From CAMYJH01 sp041589735 (GTDB lineage Bacteria > Pseudomonadota > Gammaproteobacteria > HK1), in assembly GCA_041589735.1 (NCBI GenBank), contig JBFHVA010000060.1, positions 1 through 16,817 on the forward strand: 16,817 nt of DNA, in the 5' to 3' direction. Position 1 is the first letter of the stretch, and each line of letters starts with the position of its first letter. The position numbers were made by a program, and so were the translations under genes. The notes beneath the pieces were generated by a model, which saw nothing but the letters and a program-made list of their open reading frames with translations, was not told where the DNA came from and ran no database searches. Below are positions 1-8,258 of the stretch, in pieces.

Positions 1-215
1 CCCTTCGCTTCCGGGATCAGGTTGGACTCGTCGACCTCGAATGTCTTGGCCGCATATCGGCATCCGTAGAGTCCGACCTTGCCGGTGCCTGCCAGCAGCT
101 TGAGAAATTCCTCAATCTCTGTCGGCGCGCCCTCTTCTTCCAGTCGTTGCCGCAGCCAGTCGGCCTCAGAAGCGTGACGCCCTTCGATTGTGGGCGTGGT
201 GTGGAGGCTTAGGAC
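1..215 (-). pseudogene. DsrE-like protein, C-terminal fragment (partial, probably broken)
   Basis: The minus strand is open from position 215 to the window edge, giving about 71 residues that include TPTIEGRHASEADWLRQRLE and GKVGLYGCRYAAKTFEVDES. From memory these resemble the C-terminal half of DsrE/DsrF-like small proteins (sulfur-relay or peroxiredoxin-like fold), including the conserved cysteine in the LYGC segment. The expected N-terminal half, with its hydrophobic beta strands, is absent. An in-frame TAA lies at 216-218, and the reading frame above it encodes nothing DsrE-like. I see no ATG, GTG or TTG in frame between the stop and the conserved part. I therefore read it as a 5'-truncated remnant. 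The 3' end lies beyond the left edge. It is co-oriented with the cupin gene upstream. The family assignment rests on recall, not on a search. Confidence 0.5.
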
Positions 216-300
216 TTATCTATGAAAGCTGCAAAAGCACGAGTTGACTATTCGAATATGAACGAAAGTCAGACTGTCAGCGCCAGGACCCGAATCCTCG

Positions 301-672
301 TTAGTCGCCTGTCGGAATTACACCTTTCCCCTCGATCATCAAGATAACCGAACGGACTGGCGCGCTCGTTTTATGAAGTACACCCTTTGGAACCATAAAA
401 CCTTGCTGAGGATGCAATTCAACAGATTGGCCTTCAATCTCAATTACAAATCGACCGTCGACAACGTAGAAAAATTCGTCTTCGTCGTCGTGCTTGTGCC
501 AATGAAACTCTCCTTGTAATACGCCAATCCGAACGACACAGTCGTTCACCTCGCATAGCGTCTGATTGAACCACTGGTCCTTGGTTTCATTCTGAAGCCT
601 CTGCACGTCGATGAGTTCCAGTGGCTTGAATTTCACGTCTGTATGTATCGAATACCGCGTTTCGGCATTCAT
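301..672 (-). CDS. Small single-domain cupin protein
   Basis: A 123-residue protein with both cupin motifs. Motif 1 runs from G54 through H59, H61 and E66 to G73; motif 2 has G91, P95, G97 and H100. H59, H61, E66 and H100 are the expected metal ligands of a cupin barrel. No signal peptide, membrane segment or extra domain is visible, so it is probably cytoplasmic. Single-domain cupins of this size include isomerases, dioxygenases and small-molecule binders, and substrate cannot be inferred. AAGGGA upstream of the ATG at 672 is a plausible ribosome site. GC content is visibly lower than in the housekeeping genes (about 40-50% in the stretches counted), which suggests separate ancestry. It lies just past the 3' end of tRNA-Arg, a common insertion position. 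Confidence 0.85.
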   Translation of the reverse strand: MNAETRYSIHTDVKFKPLELIDVQRLQNETKDQWFNQTLCEVNDCVVRIGVLQGEFHWHKHDDEDEFFYVVDGRFVIEIEGQSVELHPQQGFMVPKGVLHKTSAPVRSVILMIEGKGVIPTGD

Positions 673-737
673 AAGCTGTGTTCCCTTAGCTGCAATTATT
701 AAAGCAACGACGTCAGCTCAAGTACGTTCTTAGGTCG

Positions 738-774
738 AAAAAAATAATGAGAGAAAGCGAAAAATCACTCAATT
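738..774 (-). terminator. Weak candidate terminator after tRNA-Arg
   Basis: On the minus strand, 16-52 nt past the tRNA-Arg 3' end, AATTGAG can pair with CTCATT (one bulged T), followed by seven consecutive T. The stem is short and AT-rich, so the T-tract is the main support. It would separate tRNA-Arg from the cupin gene. Confidence 0.3.
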
Positions 775-789
775 GTATTGCAAGGAAAT

Positions 790-866
790 TGGCGCGCCCG
801 GAGAGATTCGAACTCCCGACCCCCTGGTTCGTAGCCAGGTACTCTATCCAACTGAGCTACGGGCGC
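790..866 (-). tRNA. tRNA-Arg (anticodon ACG)
   Basis: A 77-nt cloverleaf with an encoded CCA end (plus-strand tgg at 790-792). The acceptor stem is GCGCCCG/CGGGCGC with discriminator G. The anticodon stem CCTGG/CCAGG encloses loop CTACGAA, giving anticodon ACG, and the T arm contains GTTCGAATC. The A at position 34 is the substrate of TadA, which deaminates it to inosine so that CGU, CGC and CGA are read; tadA is encoded at 8440-8943 in this window. The order tRNA-Ser(GCU) then tRNA-Arg(ACG) behind csrA matches the E. coli serV-argV arrangement. Confidence 0.97.
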
Positions 867-952
867 GTGGGGTGGATTTTACGATACATCGATCGGTGAT
901 GTGGGTGCCGGTGGCCAGGCTTAGGGCAATCCCATGATTCGGAAGGGGCGGG

Positions 953-981
953 ATTATCCAAACCGTTGATTTTGCTGTCAA
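953..981 (-). promoter_or_regulatory. Sigma70-type promoter for tRNA-Arg
   Basis: On the minus strand, a consensus -35 TTGACA (976-981) is followed by an exactly 17-nt spacer and a -10 GATAAT (953-958). The next bases are CCCGCCCC, a GC-rich discriminator typical of stable-RNA promoters under stringent control. The start would lie near 946, leaving a leader of about 80 nt to be trimmed before the tRNA 5' end at 866. Confidence 0.75.
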
Positions 982-1041
982 CCAAATGAACAGCCCGCCT
1001 TCGTCCGCCTACGCTTACGCTCTGGCGGGACTCCGGCGTGG

Positions 1042-1082
1042 CATCATTAAAAAAGGGCTCTTTGAGCCCTTTTTTAATGATG
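1042..1082. terminator. Perfect 19-bp bidirectional terminator after tRNA-Ser
   Basis: Two perfectly complementary 19-nt arms (1042-1060 and 1064-1082) flank a 3-nt loop. The GC core is GGGCTC/GAGCCC, flanked by A6 and T6 tracts, so it reads as an intrinsic terminator on both strands. On the minus strand it ends tRNA-Ser transcription. The outermost arm bases (1081-1082) are part of the encoded tRNA CCA end. Confidence 0.88.
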
Positions 1083-1171
1083 GCGGAGAGAGAGGGATTC
1101 GAACCCTCGATGGGGTATAAGCCCATACTCCCTTAGCAGGGGAGCGCCTTCAGCCACTCGGCCATCTCTCC
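1081..1171 (-). tRNA. tRNA-Ser (anticodon GCT)
   Basis: A 91-nt class II tRNA with a long variable arm. The acceptor stem is GGAGAGA/TCTCTCC with an encoded CCA end (plus-strand tgg at 1081-1083). Anticodon stem CTCCC/GGGAG encloses CTGCTAA, giving anticodon GCT, which reads AGC/AGU serine codons. The T arm contains GGTTCGAATCC. It lies 102 nt downstream of csrA on the same strand, a gammaproteobacterial synteny. Confidence 0.97.
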
Positions 1172-1273
1172 GGATATCGGGAAGGGAAGGATACAGAAGG
1201 CTTAAGGAGGTGGCCAGCGATGCGCCGGAGCCTGCCTCCGGGAGCGATCGGGGGCGGGCTCAATAGCCTCGCG

Positions 1274-1483
1274 TCACTCTGTCTCGTTGGGCGTCTGTTC
1301 GCTCGGAGCCTCGCCGGATTTTTCCGCCTGGATCCGCTCGTAAATCTCTTCCCGGTGCACGGAGACTTCTTTAGGGGCGTTGACGCCGATGCGCACCTGG
1401 TTTCCCTTGACTCCCAGCACCGTTACGGTGACCTCGTCACCAATCATGAGCGATTCGCCGACTCTCCTGGTCAAAATCAGCAT
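1274..1483 (-). CDS. csrA: Carbon storage regulator CsrA (RsmA)
   Basis: A 69-residue RNA-binding regulator. It starts MLILTRRVGESLMIGDEVTV and carries the conserved GVNAPKEVSVHREEIYERI segment, whose arginine and the N-terminal LTRR strand form the RNA-binding face of the CsrA dimer. Family members bind GGA motifs in hairpin loops or ribosome sites and change translation and mRNA stability. The frame stays open 42 codons upstream, but the ATG at 1483 matches the family start and has AGGAG nearby, so the upstream in-frame ATG at 1609 is not used here. The short polar tail after residue 55 varies in the family. It lies between lysC and tRNA-Ser. Confidence 0.96.
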   Translation of the reverse strand: MLILTRRVGESLMIGDEVTVTVLGVKGNQVRIGVNAPKEVSVHREEIYERIQAEKSGEAPSEQTPNETE

Positions 1484-1604
1484 GTCCTTTCTCCTCGGCC
1501 TCCTCGGCTTGCGCTGCGCTCCCGATTTGGGGGAACGGCTTCCACGCGCATATCCCTGATTCCTCTCCCTGGCGCCGGTCGTCTCTCCGGAACGACTCCG
1601 CGCC
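1484..1604 (-). promoter_or_regulatory. csrA leader rich in GGA motifs (candidate CsrA autoregulatory region)
   Basis: The roughly 120 nt before the csrA ATG contain ten GGA triplets on the minus strand. The last three are crowded into the ribosome-binding region (GAGGAGGCCGAGGAGAAAGG directly before ACATG). CsrA recognises GGA, and csrA autorepression through leader GGA sites is known in E. coli. Autoregulation here is inferred, and the transcript start is not defined. Confidence 0.45.
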
Positions 1605-1665
1605 GCCATTTTTCAAGCATAGTCAATCGCCGCGCCCGACGATACACCCCCCTCCCGATACCGGG

Positions 1666-2895
1666 TCAAGCCTTTGCGGCGGATTCGTTGAGTCCGAACG
1701 CCGAGTGCAGCGCGCGCACGCCCAGCTCCATATACTTCTCGTCCACCACCACCGAAATCTTGATTTCCGAGGTGGAGATCATCTGGATGTTGATGGACTC
1801 TGCGGCCAGCGCCTCGAACATGGTGCTGGCGATGCCGGCGTGAGATCGCATTCCGACGCCGACCAGAGAAATTTTGGCGATGCGATTATCTCCAGTCACT
1901 TCTTCAGCGTCCATATCGCGGGCGATCTTTCCCAGCAGCTTCATCGCAGTGTCGAAATCGTTGCGGTGCACGGTGAACGTCATGTCCGTCTTGTCGTCGG
2001 CGGATACGTTCTGCACGATCATGTCCACTTCGATGTTGGCCTCGGCGATGGGGCCGAGCACCCGGAATGCGATGCCGGGTTTGTCCGGAACCCCGCAGAT
2101 GGTGATCTTCGCCTCGTCGCGATTGAATGCGACACCGGAAATGAGCGGTTGTTCCATGAGCTGTTCCTCGGGAATGATGCGTGTGCCCTCGCCTTCTACA
2201 AAAGTCGAAAGCACTCGCAGGGGCACGTTGTATTTACTGGCGAATTCTACTGCCCGGATCTGCAGCACCTTGGCGCCTAAGCTCGCGAGCTCCAGCATTT
2301 CCTCGTGGGTGATCTCCTTGAGCAGGCGGGCGTCGGGCACGACGCGGGGATCCGACGTGTACACTCCTTCCACATCGGTGAAGATCTGGCATTCGTCCGC
2401 GTTAAGCGCCGCGGCCAACGCCACCGCGGTAGTATCGGAGCCACCACGGCCCAGCGTGGTGATGTCGCCGTCGCCGTTGATGCCCTGAAACCCGGCGACC
2501 ACCACCACCTTGCCCGCGGCCAGATCGGCCATGATGGGATCCTTGTCGATGTGAGTGATGCGCGCCTTGGTATGCGTATTGTCCGTGGTGATGCGCACCT
2601 GGGCGCCGGTATAGGACCGTGCCGAGCAGCCCAGGCTCTCGAGCGCAATGGCCATAAGCGCAATGACCACCTGTTCGCCGGTAGAGAGCAGCACGTCCAT
2701 TTCCCGGGGCACGGGCCTTGGCGTGATGGTACGGGCGAGGTCCAGCAGGCGATTGGTTTCGCCGCCCATGGCGGAAACCACCACTACGATCTGATGGCCC
2801 TGATCGCGGGCGGCTTTCACCTTGACGGCGACGTTTCGGATGCGATCCAGATCGCCGACCGAAGTGCCGCCGAATTTTTGCACCAGAAATGACAC
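1666..2895 (-). CDS. lysC: Aspartate kinase
   Basis: A 409-residue cytoplasmic enzyme that phosphorylates L-aspartate with ATP, the first step towards lysine, threonine, methionine and diaminopimelate. The amino-acid-kinase domain carries KFGGTSV at 7-13, STGE at 71-74 and GRGGSDTTA at 149-157. Two ACT domains follow, about 265-335 and 345-405, where lysine and/or threonine bind for feedback inhibition. It has no homoserine dehydrogenase domain, so it is monofunctional like the Pseudomonas enzyme. The ATG at 2895 gives the usual start (MSFLVQKFGG), though its ribosome site is weak. It lies 73 nt after alaS and 182 nt before csrA; I see no lysine riboswitch in the 73-nt gap. Confidence 0.96.
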   Translation of the reverse strand: MSFLVQKFGGTSVGDLDRIRNVAVKVKAARDQGHQIVVVVSAMGGETNRLLDLARTITPRPVPREMDVLLSTGEQVVIALMAIALESLGCSARSYTGAQVRITTDNTHTKARITHIDKDPIMADLAAGKVVVVAGFQGINGDGDITTLGRGGSDTTAVALAAALNADECQIFTDVEGVYTSDPRVVPDARLLKEITHEEMLELASLGAKVLQIRAVEFASKYNVPLRVLSTFVEGEGTRIIPEEQLMEQPLISGVAFNRDEAKITICGVPDKPGIAFRVLGPIAEANIEVDMIVQNVSADDKTDMTFTVHRNDFDTAMKLLGKIARDMDAEEVTGDNRIAKISLVGVGMRSHAGIASTMFEALAAESINIQMISTSEIKISVVVDEKYMELGVRALHSAFGLNESAAKA

Positions 2896-2968
2896 AGGCC
2901 CAGCTGCCGTTAAGGCGTGCTCCCAGGTTCAGTGATCGGAAATGTTCGAGACGGCTTTGTCCTTGGCA

Positions 2969-5578
2969 TCAGGCCGACAGCCGCTCCTTGATCCAGTTGG
3001 GTACCGAGCGGATGGCCTGATCGATCTTGGAAGGATCGTTGCCACCGGCCTGCGCCATATCCGGCCGTCCGCCGCCACGCCCGCCCACCTGCTGAGCGAC
3101 GAAGTTCGCCAGCGGACCGGCGGCGATGCGATCAACGTAATCGGCGGTGACGCCCGCCACCAGGCTCACCTTGTCGCCCTGCACCGTGGCCAGGACGATG
3201 GCGGCAGAGCCGAGCTTGTTCTTGAGCCGGTCGACGGTCTCGCGCAGTCGCTTCGGATCAACGCCTTCGAGTTTCGCCGCCAGCACCTTGAGCCCGTCCA
3301 GATCTTGCGCCTGGGCGGCGAGATCGTCCCCCTGGCTGGCGGCCGAGCGCGCCTTCAGTTGCTCGAGCTCACGCTCGAGTTCCCGGTTGCGCTGCAGCAG
3401 CTGGTTGGTTTTTTCCACCACGCTGTCACGATCGGATTTGAGCGCGTAAGCGACGCCGCCGAGTCGATCTTCCAGATCCCGCACCCAGTGAAGCGCGCCT
3501 TCACCGGTGACCGCCTCCACTCGGCGCACGCCGGCGGCGACTCCTGTTTCAGAAGTGAATTTGAATAATCCGACGTCGCCGGTCTTTGCCACGTGAGTGC
3601 CGCCGCAAAGCTCGGTGGAATACTCCCCGAAGCTCAAGACCCGCACCGGATCGTCGTATTTTTCGCCGAACAGCGCGATGGCGCCGCTCTCCCTGGCCTT
3701 GTCCAGCGGCATCACCCGGGTGATGGCTTGGTCGTTCTGAAGCACCCATTGATTGACCAGGTCCTCGATCTCGCGAAGCTGCGCTTTGGTCACGGGCTCG
3801 AAGTGCGAGAAGTCGAAGCGCAGTCGATCCGGCGCCACCAGGGAGCCCTTTTGCGTCACGTGCTTGCCCAGAACTTTTCGAAGCGCCGCATGCAACAGGT
3901 GCGTGGCCGAATGATTGCGCGCGGTAGCGCGGCGACGCGCCATGTCGACCTTGGCCAGCAGCTTGTCGCCAACGCGGATCTCGCCGTCGGTCATGACGCC
4001 GTAGTGCACCACCGCCTCGCCGCGACGCTGGGTGTCCTCGACTTCGAAGCACGCGCCGTTGGCACAAAGCTCGCCGCGGTCGCCTACCTGACCGCCGCCC
4101 TCTGAATAAAAAGGAGTGGATTCGAGCACCACCATGCCGCGGTCCTCGGGGCCCAAGCCGTCCACCGGCGCGCCGTCGCAAAACAGCGCGATCACCTTGC
4201 TTTCCTTATCAAGGTGCTCGTAGCCGACGAACTCGCTGCAGGCATCCACCGTGAGGCCCTTGTCGCCTGTGGCCTCGAACTGGCTCGCAGCGCGGGCGCG
4301 CTGGCGCTGCCCTTCCATGGCCTCTTCGAAGCCCTTCATATCGACGCTCAAGCCCCGTTCCCGCGCGATGTCGGCGGTCAGATCCACCGGAAAGCCGAAG
4401 GTGTCGTAGAGCATGAACACCGTCTCGCCGGGGATCTCCTTGCCGGAAAGTTCTTCGATGGCCTCTTCCAGGATCCCCATGCCCTGGTCGAGCGTCTCGG
4501 AGAAGCGCTCCTCTTCCTGCTTGAGGATGCGCTCCACCATGGGGCGGCGCTCGCCAAGCTCGGGATAGGCCTTGCCCATCTGCGCTTCTAAGGACTCCAC
4601 AAGCAGATAAAAGAACGGCTCACTCACGCCAAGCTTATGGCCGTGTCGGATCGCTCTTCGAATGATCCTTCTCAGCACGTAGCCGCGACCCTCGTTGGAC
4701 GGCACCACGCCATCGACGACCAGAAAGGCGCAGGCGCGGATGTGATCGGCAATGACTCGAAGCGACTTGTCGCTCAAATCCTTGGTTCCGGTGATTTTGG
4801 CAGCGCGCTTGATAAGAGCGGTGAATAGATCCGTTTCGTAGTTGCTGTGCACACCCTGAAGCACCGCAGCCAGCCGCTCGAGCCCCATGCCTGTGTCCAC
4901 CGACGGCTTCGGTAAAGGCGTCATGGTGCCGTCGGCGTCGCGGTTGAACTGCATGAAAACAAGATTCCAGATCTCGATGTAACGATCGCCGTCCTCGTCC
5001 GGGCTTCCGGGCGGGCCGCCGGGCACCTCGGGCCCGTGGTCGTAGAACACCTCGGAACAGGGTCCGCAGGGACCAGTATCGCCCATGGACCAGAAGTTAT
5101 CCTTCAAGCCGCAGCGGGAGAAGCGCTCAGGATCGACGCGAATTTCTTTCAGCCAGATGTCTTCGGCTTCCTGATCTTCTTCGTAGACGGTGACCCAGAG
5201 TCGTTCAGCAGGCAGGCCGTAAACTTCAGTGAGTAGCTCCCAGCAGTACTGAATAGCTTCACGCTTGAAATAGTCACCGAAGCTGAAGTTGCCCAGCATT
5301 TCGAAAAAGGTGTGGTGGCGCGCGGTGTAGCCGACATTTTCCAGATCGTTGTGCTTGCCGCCGGCGCGCACGCAGCGCTGCGAGGTGACGGCGCGCTTGT
5401 AGGATCGCTTGTCCGCGCCCAAAAAGACGTCCTTGAACTGCACCATGCCGGCGTTGGTGAACAGCAGCGTGGGATCGTTGGCCGGCACCAGCGGGCTGCT
5501 GGGCACAATCTCGTGCCCCCGGTCCTTGAAGTACCGGAGGAAGGTGCTGCGGATTTTGTTGCTACTCAGCTTCTTCAT
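2969..5578 (-). CDS. alaS: Alanine--tRNA ligase
   Basis: An 869-residue class II aminoacyl-tRNA synthetase that charges tRNA-Ala (E. coli enzyme 876). Motif 1 lies around residues 34-53 (NDPTLLFTNAGMVQFKDVFL). The editing domain carries the zinc ligands HSATH at 556-560 and CGGTH at 658-662. The C-Ala domain ends with a glycine-rich GGRGGGRPDMAQAGG near 832-846. I chose the ATG at 5578; a GTG directly upstream (5581) is also in frame, and neither has a strong Shine-Dalgarno. The start lies inside the end of recX (17-nt overlap), which suggests translational coupling, unlike E. coli, where alaS is separately transcribed. Confidence 0.97.
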   Translation of the reverse strand: MKKLSSNKIRSTFLRYFKDRGHEIVPSSPLVPANDPTLLFTNAGMVQFKDVFLGADKRSYKRAVTSQRCVRAGGKHNDLENVGYTARHHTFFEMLGNFSFGDYFKREAIQYCWELLTEVYGLPAERLWVTVYEEDQEAEDIWLKEIRVDPERFSRCGLKDNFWSMGDTGPCGPCSEVFYDHGPEVPGGPPGSPDEDGDRYIEIWNLVFMQFNRDADGTMTPLPKPSVDTGMGLERLAAVLQGVHSNYETDLFTALIKRAAKITGTKDLSDKSLRVIADHIRACAFLVVDGVVPSNEGRGYVLRRIIRRAIRHGHKLGVSEPFFYLLVESLEAQMGKAYPELGERRPMVERILKQEEERFSETLDQGMGILEEAIEELSGKEIPGETVFMLYDTFGFPVDLTADIARERGLSVDMKGFEEAMEGQRQRARAASQFEATGDKGLTVDACSEFVGYEHLDKESKVIALFCDGAPVDGLGPEDRGMVVLESTPFYSEGGGQVGDRGELCANGACFEVEDTQRRGEAVVHYGVMTDGEIRVGDKLLAKVDMARRRATARNHSATHLLHAALRKVLGKHVTQKGSLVAPDRLRFDFSHFEPVTKAQLREIEDLVNQWVLQNDQAITRVMPLDKARESGAIALFGEKYDDPVRVLSFGEYSTELCGGTHVAKTGDVGLFKFTSETGVAAGVRRVEAVTGEGALHWVRDLEDRLGGVAYALKSDRDSVVEKTNQLLQRNRELERELEQLKARSAASQGDDLAAQAQDLDGLKVLAAKLEGVDPKRLRETVDRLKNKLGSAAIVLATVQGDKVSLVAGVTADYVDRIAAGPLANFVAQQVGGRGGGRPDMAQAGGNDPSKIDQAIRSVPNWIKERLSA

Positions 5579-6025
5579 CACTGTCGCCTGCGGCCAGGGC
5601 CTTTCGAGCCTGTTCCGCGGTAAATCCCCGCTGGGCCAGAAATCGCGACTGGCGGGCGCGATCTTTTAAGTCCGACGGCGGCGCCGGGCCGAAACGCTTC
5701 GATTTCGCCTTTTTCGCTCGCTCGAGCCAAACCGGGTCCCACAGGTTAACGTACCCGCGCGCGGTGTCTTCGTCTATGCCGCGTTGCTCGAGCTCGTTCA
5801 GGATTTTAAGCGGTCCGTGGCCGCGCTCGGCGCGCTGGCGGGCAAATTGCTCGCTGAAACGGGCATCGGAGAGGAGTTTCCGGCGCTCGAGGCCGTCGAG
5901 AACCTCGGCCACCACGGCCGCGTCGAAGCCCCGCGCTTTAAGCTTGCGCGTAAGCTCGAAGCGCGAGTGCTCGCGCCGGGCCAGCAGATCCTGGGCCTTG
6001 GCGCGAGCCTCCTCGCGGGTCTCGC

Positions 6026-6029
<4 letters not shown>
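5562..6029 (-). CDS. recX: RecA regulatory protein RecX (apparent CTG start)
   Basis: A small protein that binds RecA filaments and limits or remodels their activity. The conserved N-terminal helix (AQDLLARREHSRFELTRKLK) lies upstream of the first GTG at 5915, so the gene must begin earlier. In that frame I find no ATG, GTG or TTG back through the recA tail. The best start is CTG at 6029-6027, overlapping the recA TGA as CTGA and preceded at about 9 nt by GGAGGA. This gives 155 residues, within the family's usual length. Repeats of the RecX fold are visible as REHSR...L, ...RFSEQFARQRAERGHGP and LKDRARQSRFLAQRGF. The stop overlaps the alaS start. Identity is secure; the exact start is inference. 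Confidence 0.9.
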
Positions 6030-7054
<1,025 letters not shown>

Positions 7055-7096
7055 GCCGATTGACCTCCAATCCGGTTCATTGATGTGGCGCGGAGG

Positions 7097-7105
7097 ATTA
7101 TCACA
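7097..7105 (-). promoter_or_regulatory. Candidate extended -10 promoter for recA
   Basis: On the minus strand TGTGATAAT is a TGn-extended -10 (hexamer GATAAT, 5 of 6 to consensus), 43 nt before the recA start. No good -35 is present at 17 nt, which extended -10 promoters can tolerate. Confidence 0.4.
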
Positions 7106-7136
7106 CAGATGCTATGACCCTCCTAGACCTTGCGGC

Positions 7137-7679
7137 CTACAGCGGCCACGACCGCAGCATCTTGTATTGCGCGCCTGTAGAAAGGGTTTTCGATTCAAGC
7201 AGATGAAAGGCATCCACTGTCCAGGAAATCGGTGCGTGGGGCTCGCCGAAACTCGGTTCGACGCTGGCTTTGCGCGCCAGCGTCAGGTGGGCCCGATACG
7301 GACGCAGCTCCGGCTCGATGCCGCAGCCCTTGAGGCCCTGGCGCAGGGCGTTGACCAGCGCTGTGAGCGCCTCGGGGGTCTCATCGCAGCCGGACCAGAT
7401 CACCCTCGGGCGGGGCCAGAAGCCCAAATGGGTGAACTCGAGGGTAAACGACGCGCCGCTGATATCGCTGGCCGCGGATTCGGCGCAGCGGCGGGTCTCG
7501 GGCGCCACCGATCCGAGAAATGCCAGGGTCAGGTGTAGATTCTCCGCCGGGATTTTACGCCCGCGGCGCTTGAGAGACTTCGACGCGATGGCGGCGAAGC
7601 CTTCGCGCACCTCGTCGTTGGGCCAAAGGGCGAAGAACAGCCGCTGGCGCGGCGCGGATGGATCCCGTTTCTCGGGCAT
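7137..7679 (-). CDS. thpR: RNA 2',3'-cyclic phosphodiesterase (LigT/ThpR, 2H family)
   Basis: A 180-residue soluble protein of the 2H phosphoesterase family, which opens 2',3'-cyclic phosphates on RNA ends. The two catalytic HxTx motifs are HLTL at 49-52 and HLTL at 131-134, placed symmetrically in the two halves. The N-terminal RLFFALWP strand is typical of the LigT/ThpR group. The ATG at 7679 directly follows the pncC stop (TGA then ATG, no gap), with AAGGA inside the pncC tail as ribosome site, so the two are probably co-translated. The bacterial role in vivo is poorly defined; reversible 2'-5' RNA ligation has been reported for relatives. Confidence 0.93.
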   Translation of the reverse strand: MPEKRDPSAPRQRLFFALWPNDEVREGFAAIASKSLKRRGRKIPAENLHLTLAFLGSVAPETRRCAESAASDISGASFTLEFTHLGFWPRPRVIWSGCDETPEALTALVNALRQGLKGCGIEPELRPYRAHLTLARKASVEPSFGEPHAPISWTVDAFHLLESKTLSTGAQYKMLRSWPL

Positions 7680-8183
7680 TCAGCTCTTTTTTCCTTTGCC
7701 GCCTGGGTTCACCAGCTCGATGACACCGTGAAGCGCGTCGATCACAGATTGCCTGCGGACCGCGGTCCGGTCCCCGGGGTAGTGGCGGGTGACGGCGCGG
7801 ACCTCGCCACTGGATCTTGCCCAGGCGAGGCACACCATGCCCACGGGTTTGTCCTCGGTGCCTCCGTCGGGCCCCGCCACGCCGCTCACCGCGACGGCCA
7901 CGGTGGCGGCGCCTCTGAGCGCGCCTTTGGCCATCTCCCGCACCACCGCTTCACTCACGGCTCCGTGGGCGGCAAGCGTTTCCGCCGAAACGCCGAGCAT
8001 CTCGCGTTTGGCCTCGTTGGAATAGGTGACATAAGCCCGGTCGAACCAGGCGGAACTGCCCGACCGGGTGGTGACGGTCTGGGCGATCCATCCCCCGGTG
8101 CAAGATTCCGCCGTTGCCAGCACGTCGCCCGAGGTTTTCAGCGCTTGACCGACACGCTTCGACAAAACATCCAGCTCGCTCAT
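7680..8183 (-). CDS. pncC: Nicotinamide-nucleotide amidohydrolase PncC (CinA C-terminal domain)
   Basis: A 167-residue enzyme that deamidates NMN to nicotinate mononucleotide, recycling NMN made by the NAD-dependent DNA ligase. Diagnostic segments are ATAESCTGG with the catalytic serine at 27, TYSNEAK at 53-59 and GVAGPDGGT. It has only the CinA C-terminal domain, as in E. coli PncC (YgaD), not the long CinA with a molybdopterin-like domain. I start at ATG 8183, which has AGGGTGG just upstream; an in-frame TTG at 8207 adds eight residues with no conserved content. Linkage to recA is a gammaproteobacterial pattern. Confidence 0.94.
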   Translation of the reverse strand: MSELDVLSKRVGQALKTSGDVLATAESCTGGWIAQTVTTRSGSSAWFDRAYVTYSNEAKREMLGVSAETLAAHGAVSEAVVREMAKGALRGAATVAVAVSGVAGPDGGTEDKPVGMVCLAWARSSGEVRAVTRHYPGDRTAVRRQSVIDALHGVIELVNPGGKGKKS

Positions 8184-8258
8184 TTCCACCCTATCAGTCC
8201 CACGCAAATACCGCTTTCATCGCGTCAGTTTCTTCAAACTGTCTTTGATGCCTGAAAC

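Noticed and set aside
994..1029. Short imperfect hairpin CCCGCC...GGCGGG between the tRNA-Ser terminator and the tRNA-Arg promoter
   Set aside because: The stem is only 5-6 bp with a long loop and no T-tract; it may be a decayed repeat, but nothing supports a function.
857..1126. An 89-codon minus-strand open frame
   Set aside because: It runs through tRNA-Ser, its terminator and the tRNA-Arg promoter; its start translates T-loop and acceptor sequence of tRNA-Ser.
1484..1609. A 42-residue N-terminal extension of CsrA from the in-frame ATG at 1609
   Set aside because: It would encode an Arg/Gly-rich low-complexity leader not found in the family, while the ATG at 1483 has AGGAG nearby and gives the standard CsrA start.
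2896..2968. Lysine riboswitch upstream of lysC
   Set aside because: The gap to alaS is only 73 nt, too short for the aptamer, and holds no recognisable stem set.
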